Of a stretch of DNA of 64,000 nucleotides, positions 10,743-19,340 are shown piece by piece. Location: assembly GCF_008932245.1 (NCBI RefSeq), contig NZ_CP034909.1:3032001-3096000 (forward strand), given 5' to 3'. This DNA is from Sinorhizobium alkalisoli (lineage in GTDB: Bacteria > Pseudomonadota > Alphaproteobacteria > Rhizobiales > Rhizobiaceae). The notes under the pieces are model-generated. The model searched no databases, was not told where the DNA came from, and was given only the letters and a program-made list of their open reading frames with translations. Position 1 is the first letter of the stretch, and each line of letters opens with the position of its first letter. Made by a program: the position numbers and the translations under genes.

Positions 10743-11396
10743 ATGAAATTTTTCGTTGATACCGCCGACGTGAAGGAAATCCGGGAACTGAACGATCTCG
10801 GCCTGCTCGACGGCGTCACCACCAACCCCTCGCTGATCCTGAAGTCGGGCCGCGACATCGTCGAAGTCACCAAGGAAATCTGCGACATCGTCGACGGCCC
10901 CGTTTCGGCGGAAGTCACGGCTACCGAATATAGCGAGATGATGAAGGAAGCGGCCGCTCTTTCGAAGATCGCCGACAATATCTGCATCAAGGTGCCGCTG
11001 ACGCTTGACGGCCTGAAGGCCTGCAAGGCGCTGACCTCCGACGGACATCAGACCAACGTCACGCTCTGCTTCTCGGCCAACCAGGCGCTGCTCGCCGCCA
11101 AGGCCGGCGCGACCTTCGTCTCGCCCTTCATCGGCCGCCTCGACGATATCGCCTTCGACGGCATGGACCTGATCCGCGAGATCCGTCACATCTTCGACAA
11201 TTACGGCTACGAGACCGAAATCCTCGCCGCCTCGGTGCGCACGGTCAACCACGTCAAGGAAGCCGCCCTCATCGGCGCCGACGTCGTCACCGCACCGCCG
11301 GCAACCTTGAAGGCGCTGGTCAAGCATCCGCTGACCGACAAGGGCCTCGAAATGTTCCTGGCCGACTGGGCGAAGACCGGTCAGAAGATCGGCTGA
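10743..11396 (+). CDS. tal: Transaldolase (short, fructose-6-phosphate aldolase-like type)
   Basis: The 217-residue TIM-barrel protein begins [13 protein letters not shown] and has TTNPS at 26-30, the Schiff-base lysine in NICIKVPLT at K83, and ASVRTVNHV plus [12 protein letters not shown] further on. Short transaldolases (class 3B) transfer a dihydroxyacetone unit in the non-oxidative pentose phosphate pathway; the close relative FSA performs a direct aldol reaction, and sequence reading alone does not separate the two. The ATG at 10743 follows AAAGGAAG. It ends in a strong terminator, so it is probably monocistronic. Confidence 0.92.
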   Translation: MKFFVDTADVKEIRELNDLGLLDGVTTNPSLILKSGRDIVEVTKEICDIVDGPVSAEVTATEYSEMMKEAAALSKIADNICIKVPLTLDGLKACKALTSDGHQTNVTLCFSANQALLAAKAGATFVSPFIGRLDDIAFDGMDLIREIRHIFDNYGYETEILAASVRTVNHVKEAALIGADVVTAPPATLKALVKHPLTDKGLEMFLADWAKTGQKIG

Positions 11397-11425
11397 TCGA
11401 ATCGCGTTCGGAAAGAAAACATCAG

Positions 11426-11453
11426 GGCCCCGCGGCGATGCGGGGCCTTTTTT
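11426..11453 (+). terminator. Rho-independent terminator of tal
   Basis: GGCCCCGC (11426-11433), a six-base loop and GCGGGGCC (11440-11447) form a perfect eight-pair stem followed by six T. It begins 30 bases after the tal stop codon. Confidence 0.93.
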
Positions 11454-11620
11454 GATTCAGCGAATGCGACCAAAACAGAAGGCCCCGGAAGGGATCCCGG
11501 GACCGCCTCCGCTCCGACCGGGAAACGCGCACCGACGAGGACAGGCACTTCCAGCGCCTTGTCCGCCCCCATACCCCTGATCTGCATGCCTGCGCCGCTG
11601 TCAAGCACGGCCAATGCGCT

Positions 11621-11725
11621 ACAGCGCCGGGCGTCTTATTAGACGCGCAAAGGTCGCTGTAGCGCTTTGAATTGCTGCATGTCTTCATCCTTTAACCGAG
11701 GTCGACTAAAGAAGATATGCAGTAG
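11621..11725 (+). repeat. Two-hairpin intergenic repeat, A-arm type (RIME1-like)
   Basis: Core hairpin near 11631-11647 and an A-arm hairpin ending ..ATATGCAGTAG at 11725. It ends four bases before the stop codon of the vapC-like toxin gene, which reads from the other strand. Confidence 0.85.
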
Positions 11726-11729
11726 GCCC

Positions 11730-12134
11730 TCATGGCACAGTCTCGAGATCGGTTTCGCGAAACTCATCATCGGTCGCCAAGATCGGAACCCGATAGTATT
11801 TGGCGCATGCGTAATGGATGCAGTCTGCCAGATTGAGGCCGTGACGGCCTTTACGGTAACGATGTGCAGCCGAGAGCGCGAGATTGCTGGCGCGCTTCGC
11901 AGGCGGCAGATCGCAGATTTCAATGGCCCGGGCTTCGAGAAAGTCCATGATCAGCGGTTCCAGCGCCTCTATGGCCATATCGAACTTGTCGGGCCGGGAA
12001 AGCGCGAGAGCCGTTTCGAGAATGGCGAGCGGTGATGTAATGCGCGTCTGCGCCTTCATCAGCGCCTCAGAAACGCGATCCGATTCCCCTTCGTCGGACA
12101 GGACGGCGATTGGTGCGCAGGCGTCGACGAACAC
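11730..12134 (-). CDS. vapC: VapC-type PIN-domain toxin ribonuclease
   Basis: The 134-residue product is a PIN-domain protein: a first acidic residue in FVDACAPIAVL, a conserved Glu in SPLAILETALAL, and the acidic cluster LNLADCIHYACAKYY followed by ILATDDEF. VapC toxins cleave tRNA or rRNA sites and are held inactive by the cognate antitoxin. I chose the GTG at 12134, preceded by GGGAGG, which leaves five bases after the antitoxin stop codon; a GTG at 12152 would overlap it. Type II toxin-antitoxin pairs are mobile, and here the pair is bordered by a repeat element. Confidence 0.85.
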   Translation of the reverse strand: MFVDACAPIAVLSDEGESDRVSEALMKAQTRITSPLAILETALALSRPDKFDMAIEALEPLIMDFLEARAIEICDLPPAKRASNLALSAAHRYRKGRHGLNLADCIHYACAKYYRVPILATDDEFRETDLETVP

Positions 12135-12139
12135 GCGCC

Positions 12140-12382
12140 TTACGCCTCCCACATCTCATCAAAGGCTTCCTTTGGCAGCGGCTTTCTGGCTTTCTCATTG
12201 AGTTCGACGTGGTATTTTTCGCGCAACCGCGCTGCGGTCTGAGCGGGCGTTTCGACGTTCAATCGCCGTTCGATCGCCTCGCGCATGGCGGTGATGATGG
12301 CATCGGAAATGCTCACCTTCGCGATCTTCGCGAATTTCCGGGTGAGTTCGTCGGCCCTCTCATTGGTCACGTTGATCGCCAT
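12140..12382 (-). CDS. vapB: VapB-type antitoxin (Rv0623-like transcription factor family)
   Basis: An 80-residue protein starting MAINVTNERADELTRKFAKI, with a ribbon-helix-helix-like N-terminus and the family pattern SISDAIITAMREAIERRL. The C-terminal KYHVELNEKARKPLPKEAFDEMW would be the toxin-wrapping tail. It lies just upstream of the PIN-domain toxin in the usual antitoxin-first order. The start at 12382 is chosen over the ATG at 12397 by homology of the MAINV start. The pair very likely represses its own promoter; candidate operator sequences lie directly upstream. Confidence 0.82.
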   Translation of the reverse strand: MAINVTNERADELTRKFAKIAKVSISDAIITAMREAIERRLNVETPAQTAARLREKYHVELNEKARKPLPKEAFDEMWEA

Positions 12383-12396
12383 GGTCGCAGCCTGCA

Positions 12397-12436
12397 TGTA
12401 GATAAATTCCCGACCTAGTGTAGATCCTTCTATCTA
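12397..12436. promoter_or_regulatory. Candidate vapBC operator
   Basis: Two GTAGAT hexamers (12398-12403 and 12420-12425) and an inverted repeat TAGAT-N6-ATCTA at 12421-12436 lie immediately upstream of the antitoxin gene. This is the usual location for the operator bound by a VapBC complex; binding is inferred. Confidence 0.4.
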
Positions 12437-12505
12437 ATTCGCAATTGTGTCCTGGCCGGCTGAGACGCCTTGATCGGGCGCTAATGTGTCCATCGCAGGT
12501 ACGGT

Positions 12506-13420
12506 TCAAGCAGCTTCGGCGGGTGCTGCGAACACCGCGTCGCTATCCCGCGCGAGCTCGATCACCGTATGGCGCTCAAGCGCACGGGTGACGTCCGCCG
12601 GATCGCCTTCCAATGCCTCGGGTGCGATGAGGTTGCCGATCCGGAAGTCGAAGAGGTCGCCCTTCTTGTTCAAAAGTTCATGGAAGACGGTCATGTCGCG
12701 CAGTTCCGTCGACCACTTGGCGAACCAGTAGAACAGGCCGGAATTGCGGGCGCTCATGTGCACCGGCAGGATCGGCAGGCCGTATTTGCGCGCAAAGCTC
12801 ACCGCCGAGCTTTTCCAGGGCCGTTCATTGAGACGCCCATCCGCCCAATAAGCGATGCGGCCGGAGGGAAAGAGCACGGTCGCCTTTCCCGCTTCGATCG
12901 CCCGATTGGTGACCTGCAGGGTCTCGCGCGCCTTGAGCTTCGACTTGTACTCTTCCCGCCACTCGACCGGGATGATCATCTCGACGAAGCGCGGATTGAC
13001 GCGGATGGCATCGCGATTGGCGAAAAACATCATGTCCGGTCTGCGGCTCTTGAGAAGGTCGAAAACGGCGATGCCGTCGGCAATGCCGGTCGGATGATTG
13101 CTGACGAGCAGGAATCCGCCGCTTGCCGGGATTCGCTCCGGCCGGTCGACACGGACATCGAGCGAGAGAACCGAACTCAGATGCTCAAATGCCTGGAAGC
13201 CCTGCATGTTGGCGACAGAATCGGCGAATTCGATCGCCTTGCGGTAGTTGAGCAGCGTGTAGAGAAATGGCCGCACCACCGGCCACAGCGGGTGGTGAGC
13301 GATCTTGCGCCCGCGCTCGGCGATCAGCGTGTCGACGATATGGCCGGGCTGCCCCTGCGAGACCAGGGCAATCGCCTCTGCAAAATGCGCCAGCGCGCTC
13401 GCCGAATCACGTCTCGCCAT
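12506..13420 (-). CDS. Lysophospholipid acyltransferase family protein (hemolysin-like)
   Basis: The 304-residue protein contains the acyltransferase block SNHPTGIADGIAVFDLL, a variant of the HX4D motif (NHPTGIAD), then FFANRDAI, IIPVEW and VLFPSGRI, matching the later blocks of glycerol-3-phosphate acyltransferase-like enzymes. It would transfer an acyl group to a glycerophospholipid or ornithine-lipid acceptor at the inner membrane. The start at MARRDSASALAHF (13420) follows GGGTGGGA; a longer frame upstream has no support. It is monocistronic, facing the vapBC pair. Some relatives are annotated as hemolysins; the substrate is not determinable here. Confidence 0.8.
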   Translation of the reverse strand: MARRDSASALAHFAEAIALVSQGQPGHIVDTLIAERGRKIAHHPLWPVVRPFLYTLLNYRKAIEFADSVANMQGFQAFEHLSSVLSLDVRVDRPERIPASGGFLLVSNHPTGIADGIAVFDLLKSRRPDMMFFANRDAIRVNPRFVEMIIPVEWREEYKSKLKARETLQVTNRAIEAGKATVLFPSGRIAYWADGRLNERPWKSSAVSFARKYGLPILPVHMSARNSGLFYWFAKWSTELRDMTVFHELLNKKGDLFDFRIGNLIAPEALEGDPADVTRALERHTVIELARDSDAVFAAPAEAA

Positions 13421-13513
13421 GGTCCCACCCGCTGTTGCTGATCGAACATCGCAGTTCAATATGATCGAACAATGACAAATTCCAAGGGTGCCTCATCAAA
13501 CAAAATGCATGTT

Positions 13514-13617
13514 GCCGCGCCGCGCGTCTTTCAGACGCGCAACAGTCGTCGCAACTCTTTCAATCTGCGCATCGAGCTTTCCGAAAGTCGGGTGCGATTT
13601 TCGGGCCGATGCGTTAG
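13514..13617 (+). repeat. Two-hairpin intergenic repeat, B-arm type (RIME-like)
   Basis: The core hairpin GCGCGTCT-TTC-AGACGCGC (13522-13540) is joined to a different second hairpin (CGCATCGAGCTTTCCGAAAGTCG..CGATTTTCGGGCCGATGCG) and ends GTTAGC. The B arm replaces the A arm seen in other copies. It sits between the divergent acyltransferase and xerC genes. Confidence 0.85.
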
Positions 13618-13673
13618 CAAAAACATAAGGCACCAGTGGCATGGTCCGGGCACGCATGAGGACCGGGCCGACG

Positions 13674-14606
13674 ATGAACGAACTTCTTGTGATAGGCCAT
13701 CCCGAGGTGATGGCGGAGCGTCAACGGTGGCTTGCCAGCCTTGCCGGAGAACGCCGCCTGTCGGAAAAGACGATCGAGGCTTATGAACGCGACACGCGGC
13801 AATTCCTCACATTCCTGACGGGGCATCTCGCCAGCCCTCCCCGGCTTGCCGATATCCACAGCCTCCGTCCTGCCGATCTCCGGGGCTTTCTCGCGCAGCG
13901 GCGCAAAGGCGGCGCGGGCGCGCGCACGCTCGGACGCGGACTTGCGGGTCTACGCTCGTTCCTGCGTTATCTCGAACGAAACGGCCTCGCCAACGCGGCA
14001 GGCGCTGCTGCCGTACGCTCGCCGAAACAGCCGAAATTGCTGCCTAAACCGCTCACCGATCGCGAAGCGCTTAAAGTGGTGACGACGGATGCGCAATTGG
14101 CCGAAGAGCCTTGGATCGCCGCGCGCAATGCCGCGGTGTTGACCCTTCTTTATGGCTGCGGCCTGCGCATATCCGAAGCGCTCGAACTGTCGCCTGAAGA
14201 CATCGCCGGCGCCGCCTCGCTGCGCGTCGTGGGCAAAGGTGGCAAAACCCGCATCGTTCCTCTGATCGACGCGGCGAGCGAAGCGGTTGCGGCCTATCGC
14301 CAGCTCTGCCCCTATCACCTCGGCCCCGGCGAGCCGCTGTTTCGCGGCGCCCGCGGCGCCAGGCTGCAGCCGGCGATCATCCAGCGCGAAATGCAGAAGC
14401 TGCGCACCGCCCTCGGTCTTCCGGATTCGGCGACGCCGCATGCGCTCCGCCACTCCTTCGCGACGCACCTGCTTGCCGGCGGTGGGGATCTGCGCACCAT
14501 TCAGGAACTGCTCGGCCATGCCAGCCTCTCGACGACCCAGGTCTATACGGGGGTCGATTCGACCCGGCTGCTCGAAATCTATGATCGCGCCCACCCGCGC
14601 GCCTGA
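13674..14606 (+). CDS. xerC: Tyrosine recombinase XerC
   Basis: The 310-residue protein has the N-terminal SAM-like core-binding domain (SEKTIEAYERDTRQFL) and a complete catalytic set: R165 (GCGLRISEAL), K188 (VVGKGGKTR), H256 and R259 (HALRHSFATH), H282 (LLGHASLSTTQ) and Y291 (VYTGV). Xer recombinases resolve chromosome dimers at dif together with FtsK, whose gene is also in this window. The start at 13674 (MNELLVIGH) suits the family length. XerC rather than XerD is my reading from the sequence and from the usual rhizobial neighbourhood; it has no integrase-like neighbours, so a phage enzyme is unlikely. Confidence 0.88.
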   Translation: MNELLVIGHPEVMAERQRWLASLAGERRLSEKTIEAYERDTRQFLTFLTGHLASPPRLADIHSLRPADLRGFLAQRRKGGAGARTLGRGLAGLRSFLRYLERNGLANAAGAAAVRSPKQPKLLPKPLTDREALKVVTTDAQLAEEPWIAARNAAVLTLLYGCGLRISEALELSPEDIAGAASLRVVGKGGKTRIVPLIDAASEAVAAYRQLCPYHLGPGEPLFRGARGARLQPAIIQREMQKLRTALGLPDSATPHALRHSFATHLLAGGGDLRTIQELLGHASLSTTQVYTGVDSTRLLEIYDRAHPRA

Positions 14607-14828
14607 AGCGCCAAAACACGCCATTCCGGCCGAGGGACATGCAAACGAATTATGGCCCGCTCTCGACCCTGATCGAAAAACGGGGGCGCACTCCTGGCCA
14701 AGATGCATTAGGGTCAGGAGCTGGGGCCAGGAGCTATGATCCGGCGCTTGCCCGTTAACCACGCCCGTTAAGGGTCCTGTGACCATGGAAGCGTAAGGTT
14801 CCTTGTTATCACTCGGGAACAGACAGCC

Positions 14829-15908
14829 ATGACGACGATGCTCAGACCCGCCCGCACCCTCGCGGCCAAGGCCGCCGACGGCCTCATCTGGCTGATCGCG
14901 CTCATTCACGTCCTGACGGCCGCAAGCCTTGTCCTCGTCCTGCTCACCTTTTCGCCGGCGCGCGCCGCCCAGGAGGTGGAGTGCAGCGGCAGCAATATCC
15001 TGGCAGGTCTGGAACAATCCGATCCGGACCGGCTTGCAGCCCTGCGCGAGGAAGCCGCTGCCGTGCCCAACGGAAAGGGCCTGCTCTGGAAGATCGAAGG
15101 CGGCGGATTGGCCCCTTCCTTCCTGCTCGGAACCATGCACGTGACCGATCCGCGCGTCCTGGCCATGCCCGCGGGCGCCGCCGAGGCCTTTGCAGCGGCC
15201 GCCACCGTGATCGTCGAATCGGACGAGATCATCGACGAGAGGAAAGCCAGCGCCGCCATCATGATGCGGCCCGACCTCACCATGTTCGCCGACAACAGGA
15301 CGATCGACGATTTCCTCGAGCCGCAGGACCGGGAGCGCCTCGCCGCCGGCCTCAAGGCGCGCGGCATTCCCCTGCCGCTGGTCTCGAAAATGAAGCCGTG
15401 GATGATCGCAAGTTTCGTGGCGCTGCCGGCCTGCGAGTTCAGCCGCAAGGCGGCCGGCGCCTCCTTCCTCGACAAGAAGCTCGCCGAAGACGCCGTCGGA
15501 CAGGGCAAGCGCTTGAAGGGCCTGGAGACGCTGGTCGAACAGCTCTCGGCCATGGATTCGCTTCCCGTCGAATGGCATCTCCAGGCCCTGATCGACACGC
15601 TCGCGCTCGGTCGGACGATCGATGACGTCCTGACGACGACGACCGATCTCTATCTCACCGGCGACACCGGCATGATCATGCCGATGATGAAGGCCGTCTC
15701 GGCGCAGGTATCGCCCCACGATCTCGGTTATGCCGATTTCGAACAGCGGATCATAATCGACCGCAACAGGACAATGGCAGCCCGGGCCGAGCCGATCCTG
15801 AAGCAGGGCAACGCCTTCATGGCCGTGGGTGCGCTGCATCTTCCGGGCAAGGATGGCCTCGTCGAGCTCTTGCGCCAGCAGGGTTTCACCGTCACCCCGG
15901 TCGATTGA
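14829..15908 (+). CDS. TraB/GumN family protein
   Basis: The 359-residue product has an N-terminal hydrophobic segment (about residues 18-46, LIWLIALIHVLTAASLVLVLL) that may be a signal anchor or a cleaved signal ending at ARA. The mature part shows both family histidine motifs: GTMH at 101-104 and GALH near 338, followed by GKDGLVELLRQQGF. The family includes bacterial GumN, plasmid TraB and the animal Tiki metalloproteases, where these GxxH motifs bind metal. A periplasmic metal-dependent protease is therefore plausible but unproven. The gene ends three bases before the convergent neighbour. Confidence 0.85.
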   Translation: MTTMLRPARTLAAKAADGLIWLIALIHVLTAASLVLVLLTFSPARAAQEVECSGSNILAGLEQSDPDRLAALREEAAAVPNGKGLLWKIEGGGLAPSFLLGTMHVTDPRVLAMPAGAAEAFAAAATVIVESDEIIDERKASAAIMMRPDLTMFADNRTIDDFLEPQDRERLAAGLKARGIPLPLVSKMKPWMIASFVALPACEFSRKAAGASFLDKKLAEDAVGQGKRLKGLETLVEQLSAMDSLPVEWHLQALIDTLALGRTIDDVLTTTTDLYLTGDTGMIMPMMKAVSAQVSPHDLGYADFEQRIIIDRNRTMAARAEPILKQGNAFMAVGALHLPGKDGLVELLRQQGFTVTPVD

Positions 15909-15911
15909 CGG

Positions 15912-16385
15912 TCATCGCGTCGCATTCAGTTCGGCAAGCAGGGCGGGAACGATCGCCTTGTGAAAGGGCGTCACGGCCGCAAGATAGAGGTAGCCGAACA
16001 GGTTTCTGCGGCGCACCAGCGTCGTGATGCCGATGACCTGGCTCTCCGCCGGTCCGTCACGCACCTCGACGACGATACGAAAATCCAGATGGCGGTCGTC
16101 GAAGCCAAGGACGGTGGCATGCTCGCTCTCGCACACGATCGAGAAGGCGCCGATCAGGTCTGAATCCGCGGCGGGTGCCGGGGCCTTGAGACCGAGGGGC
16201 AACGTCAGCCGATTGCGCAATCCCAAGAGATTTCGCACCCAGCGCGGTGCGCTGCCAAGCGTCCGCCTTGCCGCTTCGAGCGCACTCATGCGCTCGCCGA
16301 AAAACAGAAGTTCGTGGCAATCGGCCCAGTCGGCGCCGGGCAAGCATGCGTTCGGCAGGCGGGCGGCTACGCTTCGCGGTCTCAT
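15912..16385 (-). CDS. DUF2867-like protein
   Basis: The 157-residue product begins MRPRSVAARLPNACLPGADW and contains LGSAPRWVRNLLGLRN, LGFDDRHLDFRIVVEV and the ending FHKAIVPALLAEL, the pattern of the DUF2867 family, which is often encoded beside or fused to NAD-dependent epimerases. No catalytic residues are known. The ATG at 16385 is preceded by AGGAGGA, which decides the start; a longer upstream frame runs through the 37-bp repeats and is not credible. It is convergent with the TraB/GumN gene with three bases between the stops. Confidence 0.75.
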   Translation of the reverse strand: MRPRSVAARLPNACLPGADWADCHELLFFGERMSALEAARRTLGSAPRWVRNLLGLRNRLTLPLGLKAPAPAADSDLIGAFSIVCESEHATVLGFDDRHLDFRIVVEVRDGPAESQVIGITTLVRRRNLFGYLYLAAVTPFHKAIVPALLAELNATR

Positions 16386-16477
16386 GAACACCAATCCTCC
16401 TTCACGCACCAGCCTTTCGGGAGGGCTATGGCTGCGGTGGCGTGTTAAGGATTGCGCCCGATCGGGGCACGAAGGCA

Positions 16478-16552
16478 GGGGGCCGCTTGTCGCAGCCCCC
16501 CGGCCAATTGTCACAGGGGGCCGCTTGTCGCAGCCCCCGGCCAATTGTCACA
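16478..16552. repeat. Tandem 37-38 bp direct repeat
   Basis: Copy 1 (16478-16515) and copy 2 (16516-16552) share GGGGGCCGCTTGTCGCAGCC followed by CCCGGCCAATTGTCACA; they differ by one extra C. A decayed third unit (GGAGCCCGATTGTCACG) follows from 16553. GGGGGC..GCCCCC inside each unit can form a hairpin. Confidence 0.85.
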
Positions 16553-16607
16553 GGAGCCCGATTGTCACGTGCGCCGCAGCCCTCGAGGGCTGGGGGTTTT
16601 ACGCAAC

Positions 16608-16648
16608 CGTGCTTTCCGAAAATCGGCTCCGACTTTCGGGGCCGATGC
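16608..16648 (+). repeat. Solitary B-arm hairpin fragment
   Basis: GCTTTCCGAAAATCGGC..GACTTTCGGGGCCGATGC matches the second hairpin of the B-type repeats but lacks the core hairpin. It lies just downstream of the lpdA stop codon. Confidence 0.65.
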
Positions 16649-16655
16649 CGTCGAG

Positions 16656-18062
16656 TCACATGTGGATTGGCTTGGCGAAGGTCGCGAGCGCCGCTTCCTT
16701 GACCGCTTCCGACATCGTCGGATGCGCATGGCAGGTGCGGCCGAGATCTTCCGACGAGCCGCCGAACTCCATCAGCACGGCGATCTCGTGGATCATCTCG
16801 CCGGCGCCGAAGCCGACGATATGGCCGCCGAGCACGCGGTCGGTTTCCTTGTCGGCGAGGATCTTCACGAAGCCGTCCGTCTGAAGCATGGCGCGGGCGC
16901 GGCCATTGGCGGTGAAGGGGAACTTTCCGACCCTGTAGGCGACGCCCGCTGCCTTCAGTTCCTCTTCCGTCTTGCCGACGGAAGCGACCTCCGGCTGGGT
17001 GTAGACGACGCCCGGGATTACCTCATAATTCACGTGACCGGCCTGGCCGGCGATGATCTCGGCCACCGCCACGCCTTCGTCTTCGGCCTTGTGGGCGAGC
17101 ATCGGGCCGCGCACCACGTCGCCGATCGCATAGACGCCGGTAATGCTCGTCTGGAAATGATGATCGATCTCGATCCGGCCGCGGCTGTCGAGGACGACGC
17201 CCGCCTTGGCCAAGCCCATATTTTCCGAGCACGGTTTGCGGCCGGTCGCGACCAGCACGACATCCGCTTCGAGCGTGGTCGCCTCGCCGCCCTTGACCGG
17301 CTCGAACGTAACCTTGGCGCCGTTGTCCGACTTCTCGACACCGGTCACCTTGGCGCCGAGTTTGAATTCCAGCCCCTGCTTCGTCAGCATCCGCTGAAGC
17401 TGCTTGGCGACCTCGCCATCCATGCCGCCGAGAATCGTATCCAGGAACTCGACGACGGTCACCTTGGCGCCGAGGCGCGCCCAGACCGAGCCGAGTTCGA
17501 GGCCGATGACGCCGCCGCCGACGACGATCATGCTGGCCGGCACTTTCTCCAGTTCCAAAGCACCGGTCGAGGAGACGATCACCTTCTCGTCGAATTCGAG
17601 ATCGACGCCAGGGATGCCGGCAACGTCCGACCCCGCGGCGATAACGATATTTTTCGCCTCGAGGATCTGCTCATCGCCATTGTCTTTGGTGACGGAAACC
17701 TTGCCTTGGCCCAGAACCTTGCCCAAGCCCTGAAAACCGTCGATCTTGTTCTTCTTGAAGAGGAAGGAGACACCGTCGACATTCGCCTTAACCGTTGCGT
17801 CCTTGTGCGCCATCATCTTCTTGAGATTGAGCGTCGGGCTTGCGACCTCCACGCCCAGCGCATCGAGGCCGTGCGCGGCGTGGTGGAACATTTCGGAAGC
17901 GTGCAGCAGCGCCTTCGACGGAATGCAGCCGACATTGAGGCAGGTGCCGCCATAGGTGCTGCGCTTTTCGACCACGGCGACCTTCATGCCGAGCTGCGCC
18001 GCCTTGATGGCGCAGACATAGCCCCCCGGACCGCTTCCGATTACGATGAGATCATAAGCCAT
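16656..18062 (-). CDS. lpdA: Dihydrolipoyl dehydrogenase (E3)
   Basis: The 468-residue FAD disulfide reductase reoxidises the lipoyl groups of 2-oxoacid dehydrogenases with NAD. The FAD motif GSGPGG is at 9-14, the redox-active pair in TCLNVGC is C41 and C46, the NAD motif is [19 protein letters not shown], and the active-site His-Glu pair is in [14 protein letters not shown] near the C-terminus. The start [11 protein letters not shown] at 18062 follows AGAAGGA. It lies downstream of sucAB in the same orientation, so it is probably the E3 of 2-oxoglutarate dehydrogenase; three small genes intervene. Confidence 0.96.
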   Translation of the reverse strand: MAYDLIVIGSGPGGYVCAIKAAQLGMKVAVVEKRSTYGGTCLNVGCIPSKALLHASEMFHHAAHGLDALGVEVASPTLNLKKMMAHKDATVKANVDGVSFLFKKNKIDGFQGLGKVLGQGKVSVTKDNGDEQILEAKNIVIAAGSDVAGIPGVDLEFDEKVIVSSTGALELEKVPASMIVVGGGVIGLELGSVWARLGAKVTVVEFLDTILGGMDGEVAKQLQRMLTKQGLEFKLGAKVTGVEKSDNGAKVTFEPVKGGEATTLEADVVLVATGRKPCSENMGLAKAGVVLDSRGRIEIDHHFQTSITGVYAIGDVVRGPMLAHKAEDEGVAVAEIIAGQAGHVNYEVIPGVVYTQPEVASVGKTEEELKAAGVAYRVGKFPFTANGRARAMLQTDGFVKILADKETDRVLGGHIVGFGAGEMIHEIAVLMEFGGSSEDLGRTCHAHPTMSEAVKEAALATFAKPIHM

Positions 18063-18088
18063 TTGATAATCCTTCTTGGGAGGGGCGG

Positions 18089-18841
18089 TCACCGGCCGCC
18101 ACTGACATTAAGAATGGCCCCCGTCACGTAAGTCGCCTTGTCGGACAGGAGATAGAGAATTGCATCGGCAACTTCGCCGGCCGTGCCGGGACGCTGAATG
18201 GGGATGGAGGGCGCAAGATCCCGCGCGCGGTCTGGCAGACCGCCGGAGGCGTGGATCTCTGTGTCGATGATGCCGGGGCGAACGGCGTTGACGCGAATGC
18301 CTTCGCCGGCAACCTCACGCGCCAGGCCGACCGTGAAGCTTTCGATCGCCCCCTTCGAAGCGGCGTAATCGACATATTGGCCGGGCGCGCCGAGCACGGC
18401 TGCGACGGACGAGAGATTGACGATCGAACCGCCGCGCCCGCCGCGACGCGTCGACAGGCGAAGCACCGCCTCGGCGGAGCAGCGGATCGCGCCGGTCACG
18501 TTGACGCGAAACATCCGCTCCAGCCGCTCGGGCGAAATCTCGTCGATCCGCTGCGGGGGACCGACGATGCCGGCATTGTTGACGAGCCCGTCGAGCCGCC
18601 CGAATGCCGCGTCGACCGCCGCAAAGATTGCCCGCACCCCATCTTCGGTGCCGACGTCACCCTGAACCGCAATCGCAAAGCCGCCGCTTGCAGAAATGCG
18701 GCCCACGATATCCTCCGCCGCCTGGACGTTCGCCGCATAGTTGACCGCGACCCGCCAGCCTTCGGCTGCGGCCGCAAGACACACGGCCGCCCCAATGCCG
18801 CGGCTGCCGCCGGTCACGAGAAGAACGCGGCGCTCGCTCAT
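18089..18841 (-). CDS. SDR family oxidoreductase
   Basis: A 250-residue classical short-chain dehydrogenase: TGGSRGIG at about 10-17, NNAG in the 80s, the catalytic Ser in [12 protein letters not shown], and [10 protein letters not shown] supplying Tyr and Lys, followed by [14 protein letters not shown]. It uses NAD(P)H; the substrate is unknown, though the FabG-like length fits many roles. Its ATG overlaps the TGA of the upstream secreted-protein gene by four bases (ATGA), so they are likely co-translated. It lies 26 bases upstream of lpdA. Confidence 0.88.
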   Translation of the reverse strand: MSERRVLLVTGGSRGIGAAVCLAAAAEGWRVAVNYAANVQAAEDIVGRISASGGFAIAVQGDVGTEDGVRAIFAAVDAAFGRLDGLVNNAGIVGPPQRIDEISPERLERMFRVNVTGAIRCSAEAVLRLSTRRGGRGGSIVNLSSVAAVLGAPGQYVDYAASKGAIESFTVGLAREVAGEGIRVNAVRPGIIDTEIHASGGLPDRARDLAPSIPIQRPGTAGEVADAILYLLSDKATYVTGAILNVSGGR

Positions 18842-19338
18842 GCGGCGCATCCCGTGAACCGAAAAGCGTCGGAACTGTCCGACTGCGCCTTGCCTTCGCC
18901 CCAGGCGGTCGAGGCGCGCAGCGACGGTCCGAAATCCGGAAGCAGGATCTGTACGGCAGCCGGTGAGTCCTCCGCTTCGAGCAGGCCGATCTTGCCGGCG
19001 CCGTCGACCGTATAGATCGGCCCCTGCCAGACCGTGCAGGCCGACAGCTCGGCACCGGTCACGTCGCCGGTCGGGCAATCATGCATGACGATGCCGTGCG
19101 GACGTTCCGGCTCACCGGAGGCCATGACCACCCCGTCGAGAGCCAGGCTGGCGCCGGCAATCCTGATCTTGAAGTGATTGCTGGTGACAGCGGCCTCGGA
19201 TCCGACCGGCTCGAAGCGGAGCTCATGGCCGGCCTGGTCCTCATAGATCGCGTTTGCCTGGCTGCATTCGCTGGCATGCGCCGGGCATACCCCGAGCGCA
19301 AGCGCGAGCGCGGCGAGGAGAACTTTGCCGCCACGCAT
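18838..19338 (-). CDS. Secreted hypothetical protein (166 aa)
   Basis: The product starts MRGGKVLLAALALALGVCPAHA, a typical Sec signal peptide with an AHA cleavage site, then SECSQANAIYEDQAGHELRF. Four cysteines in the mature part suggest periplasmic disulfides. I do not recognise the family. It begins two bases after the stop of the LysE-type exporter and overlaps the SDR gene by four bases, so the three are one transcription unit in the suc-lpd cluster. Confidence 0.72.
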   Translation of the reverse strand: MRGGKVLLAALALALGVCPAHASECSQANAIYEDQAGHELRFEPVGSEAAVTSNHFKIRIAGASLALDGVVMASGEPERPHGIVMHDCPTGDVTGAELSACTVWQGPIYTVDGAGKIGLLEAEDSPAAVQILLPDFGPSLRASTAWGEGKAQSDSSDAFRFTGCAA

Positions 19339-19340
19339 CG

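Noticed and set aside
9618..11327. 569-codon minus-strand frame crossing tal and the priA N-terminus
   Set aside because: It is antisense to tal and in another frame of priA, so it is a coding shadow.
11381..11614. 77-codon frame downstream of tal on the minus strand
   Set aside because: It reads through the tal terminator stem and ends inside tal; part of it (SGAGMQIRGMGADKALEVPV) looks protein-like and may be a gene relic, but I cannot support a gene.
14758..14790. GTTAACC..CGTTAAG upstream of the TraB/GumN gene as a CtrA box
   Set aside because: The spacing between TTAA halves is nine, not seven.
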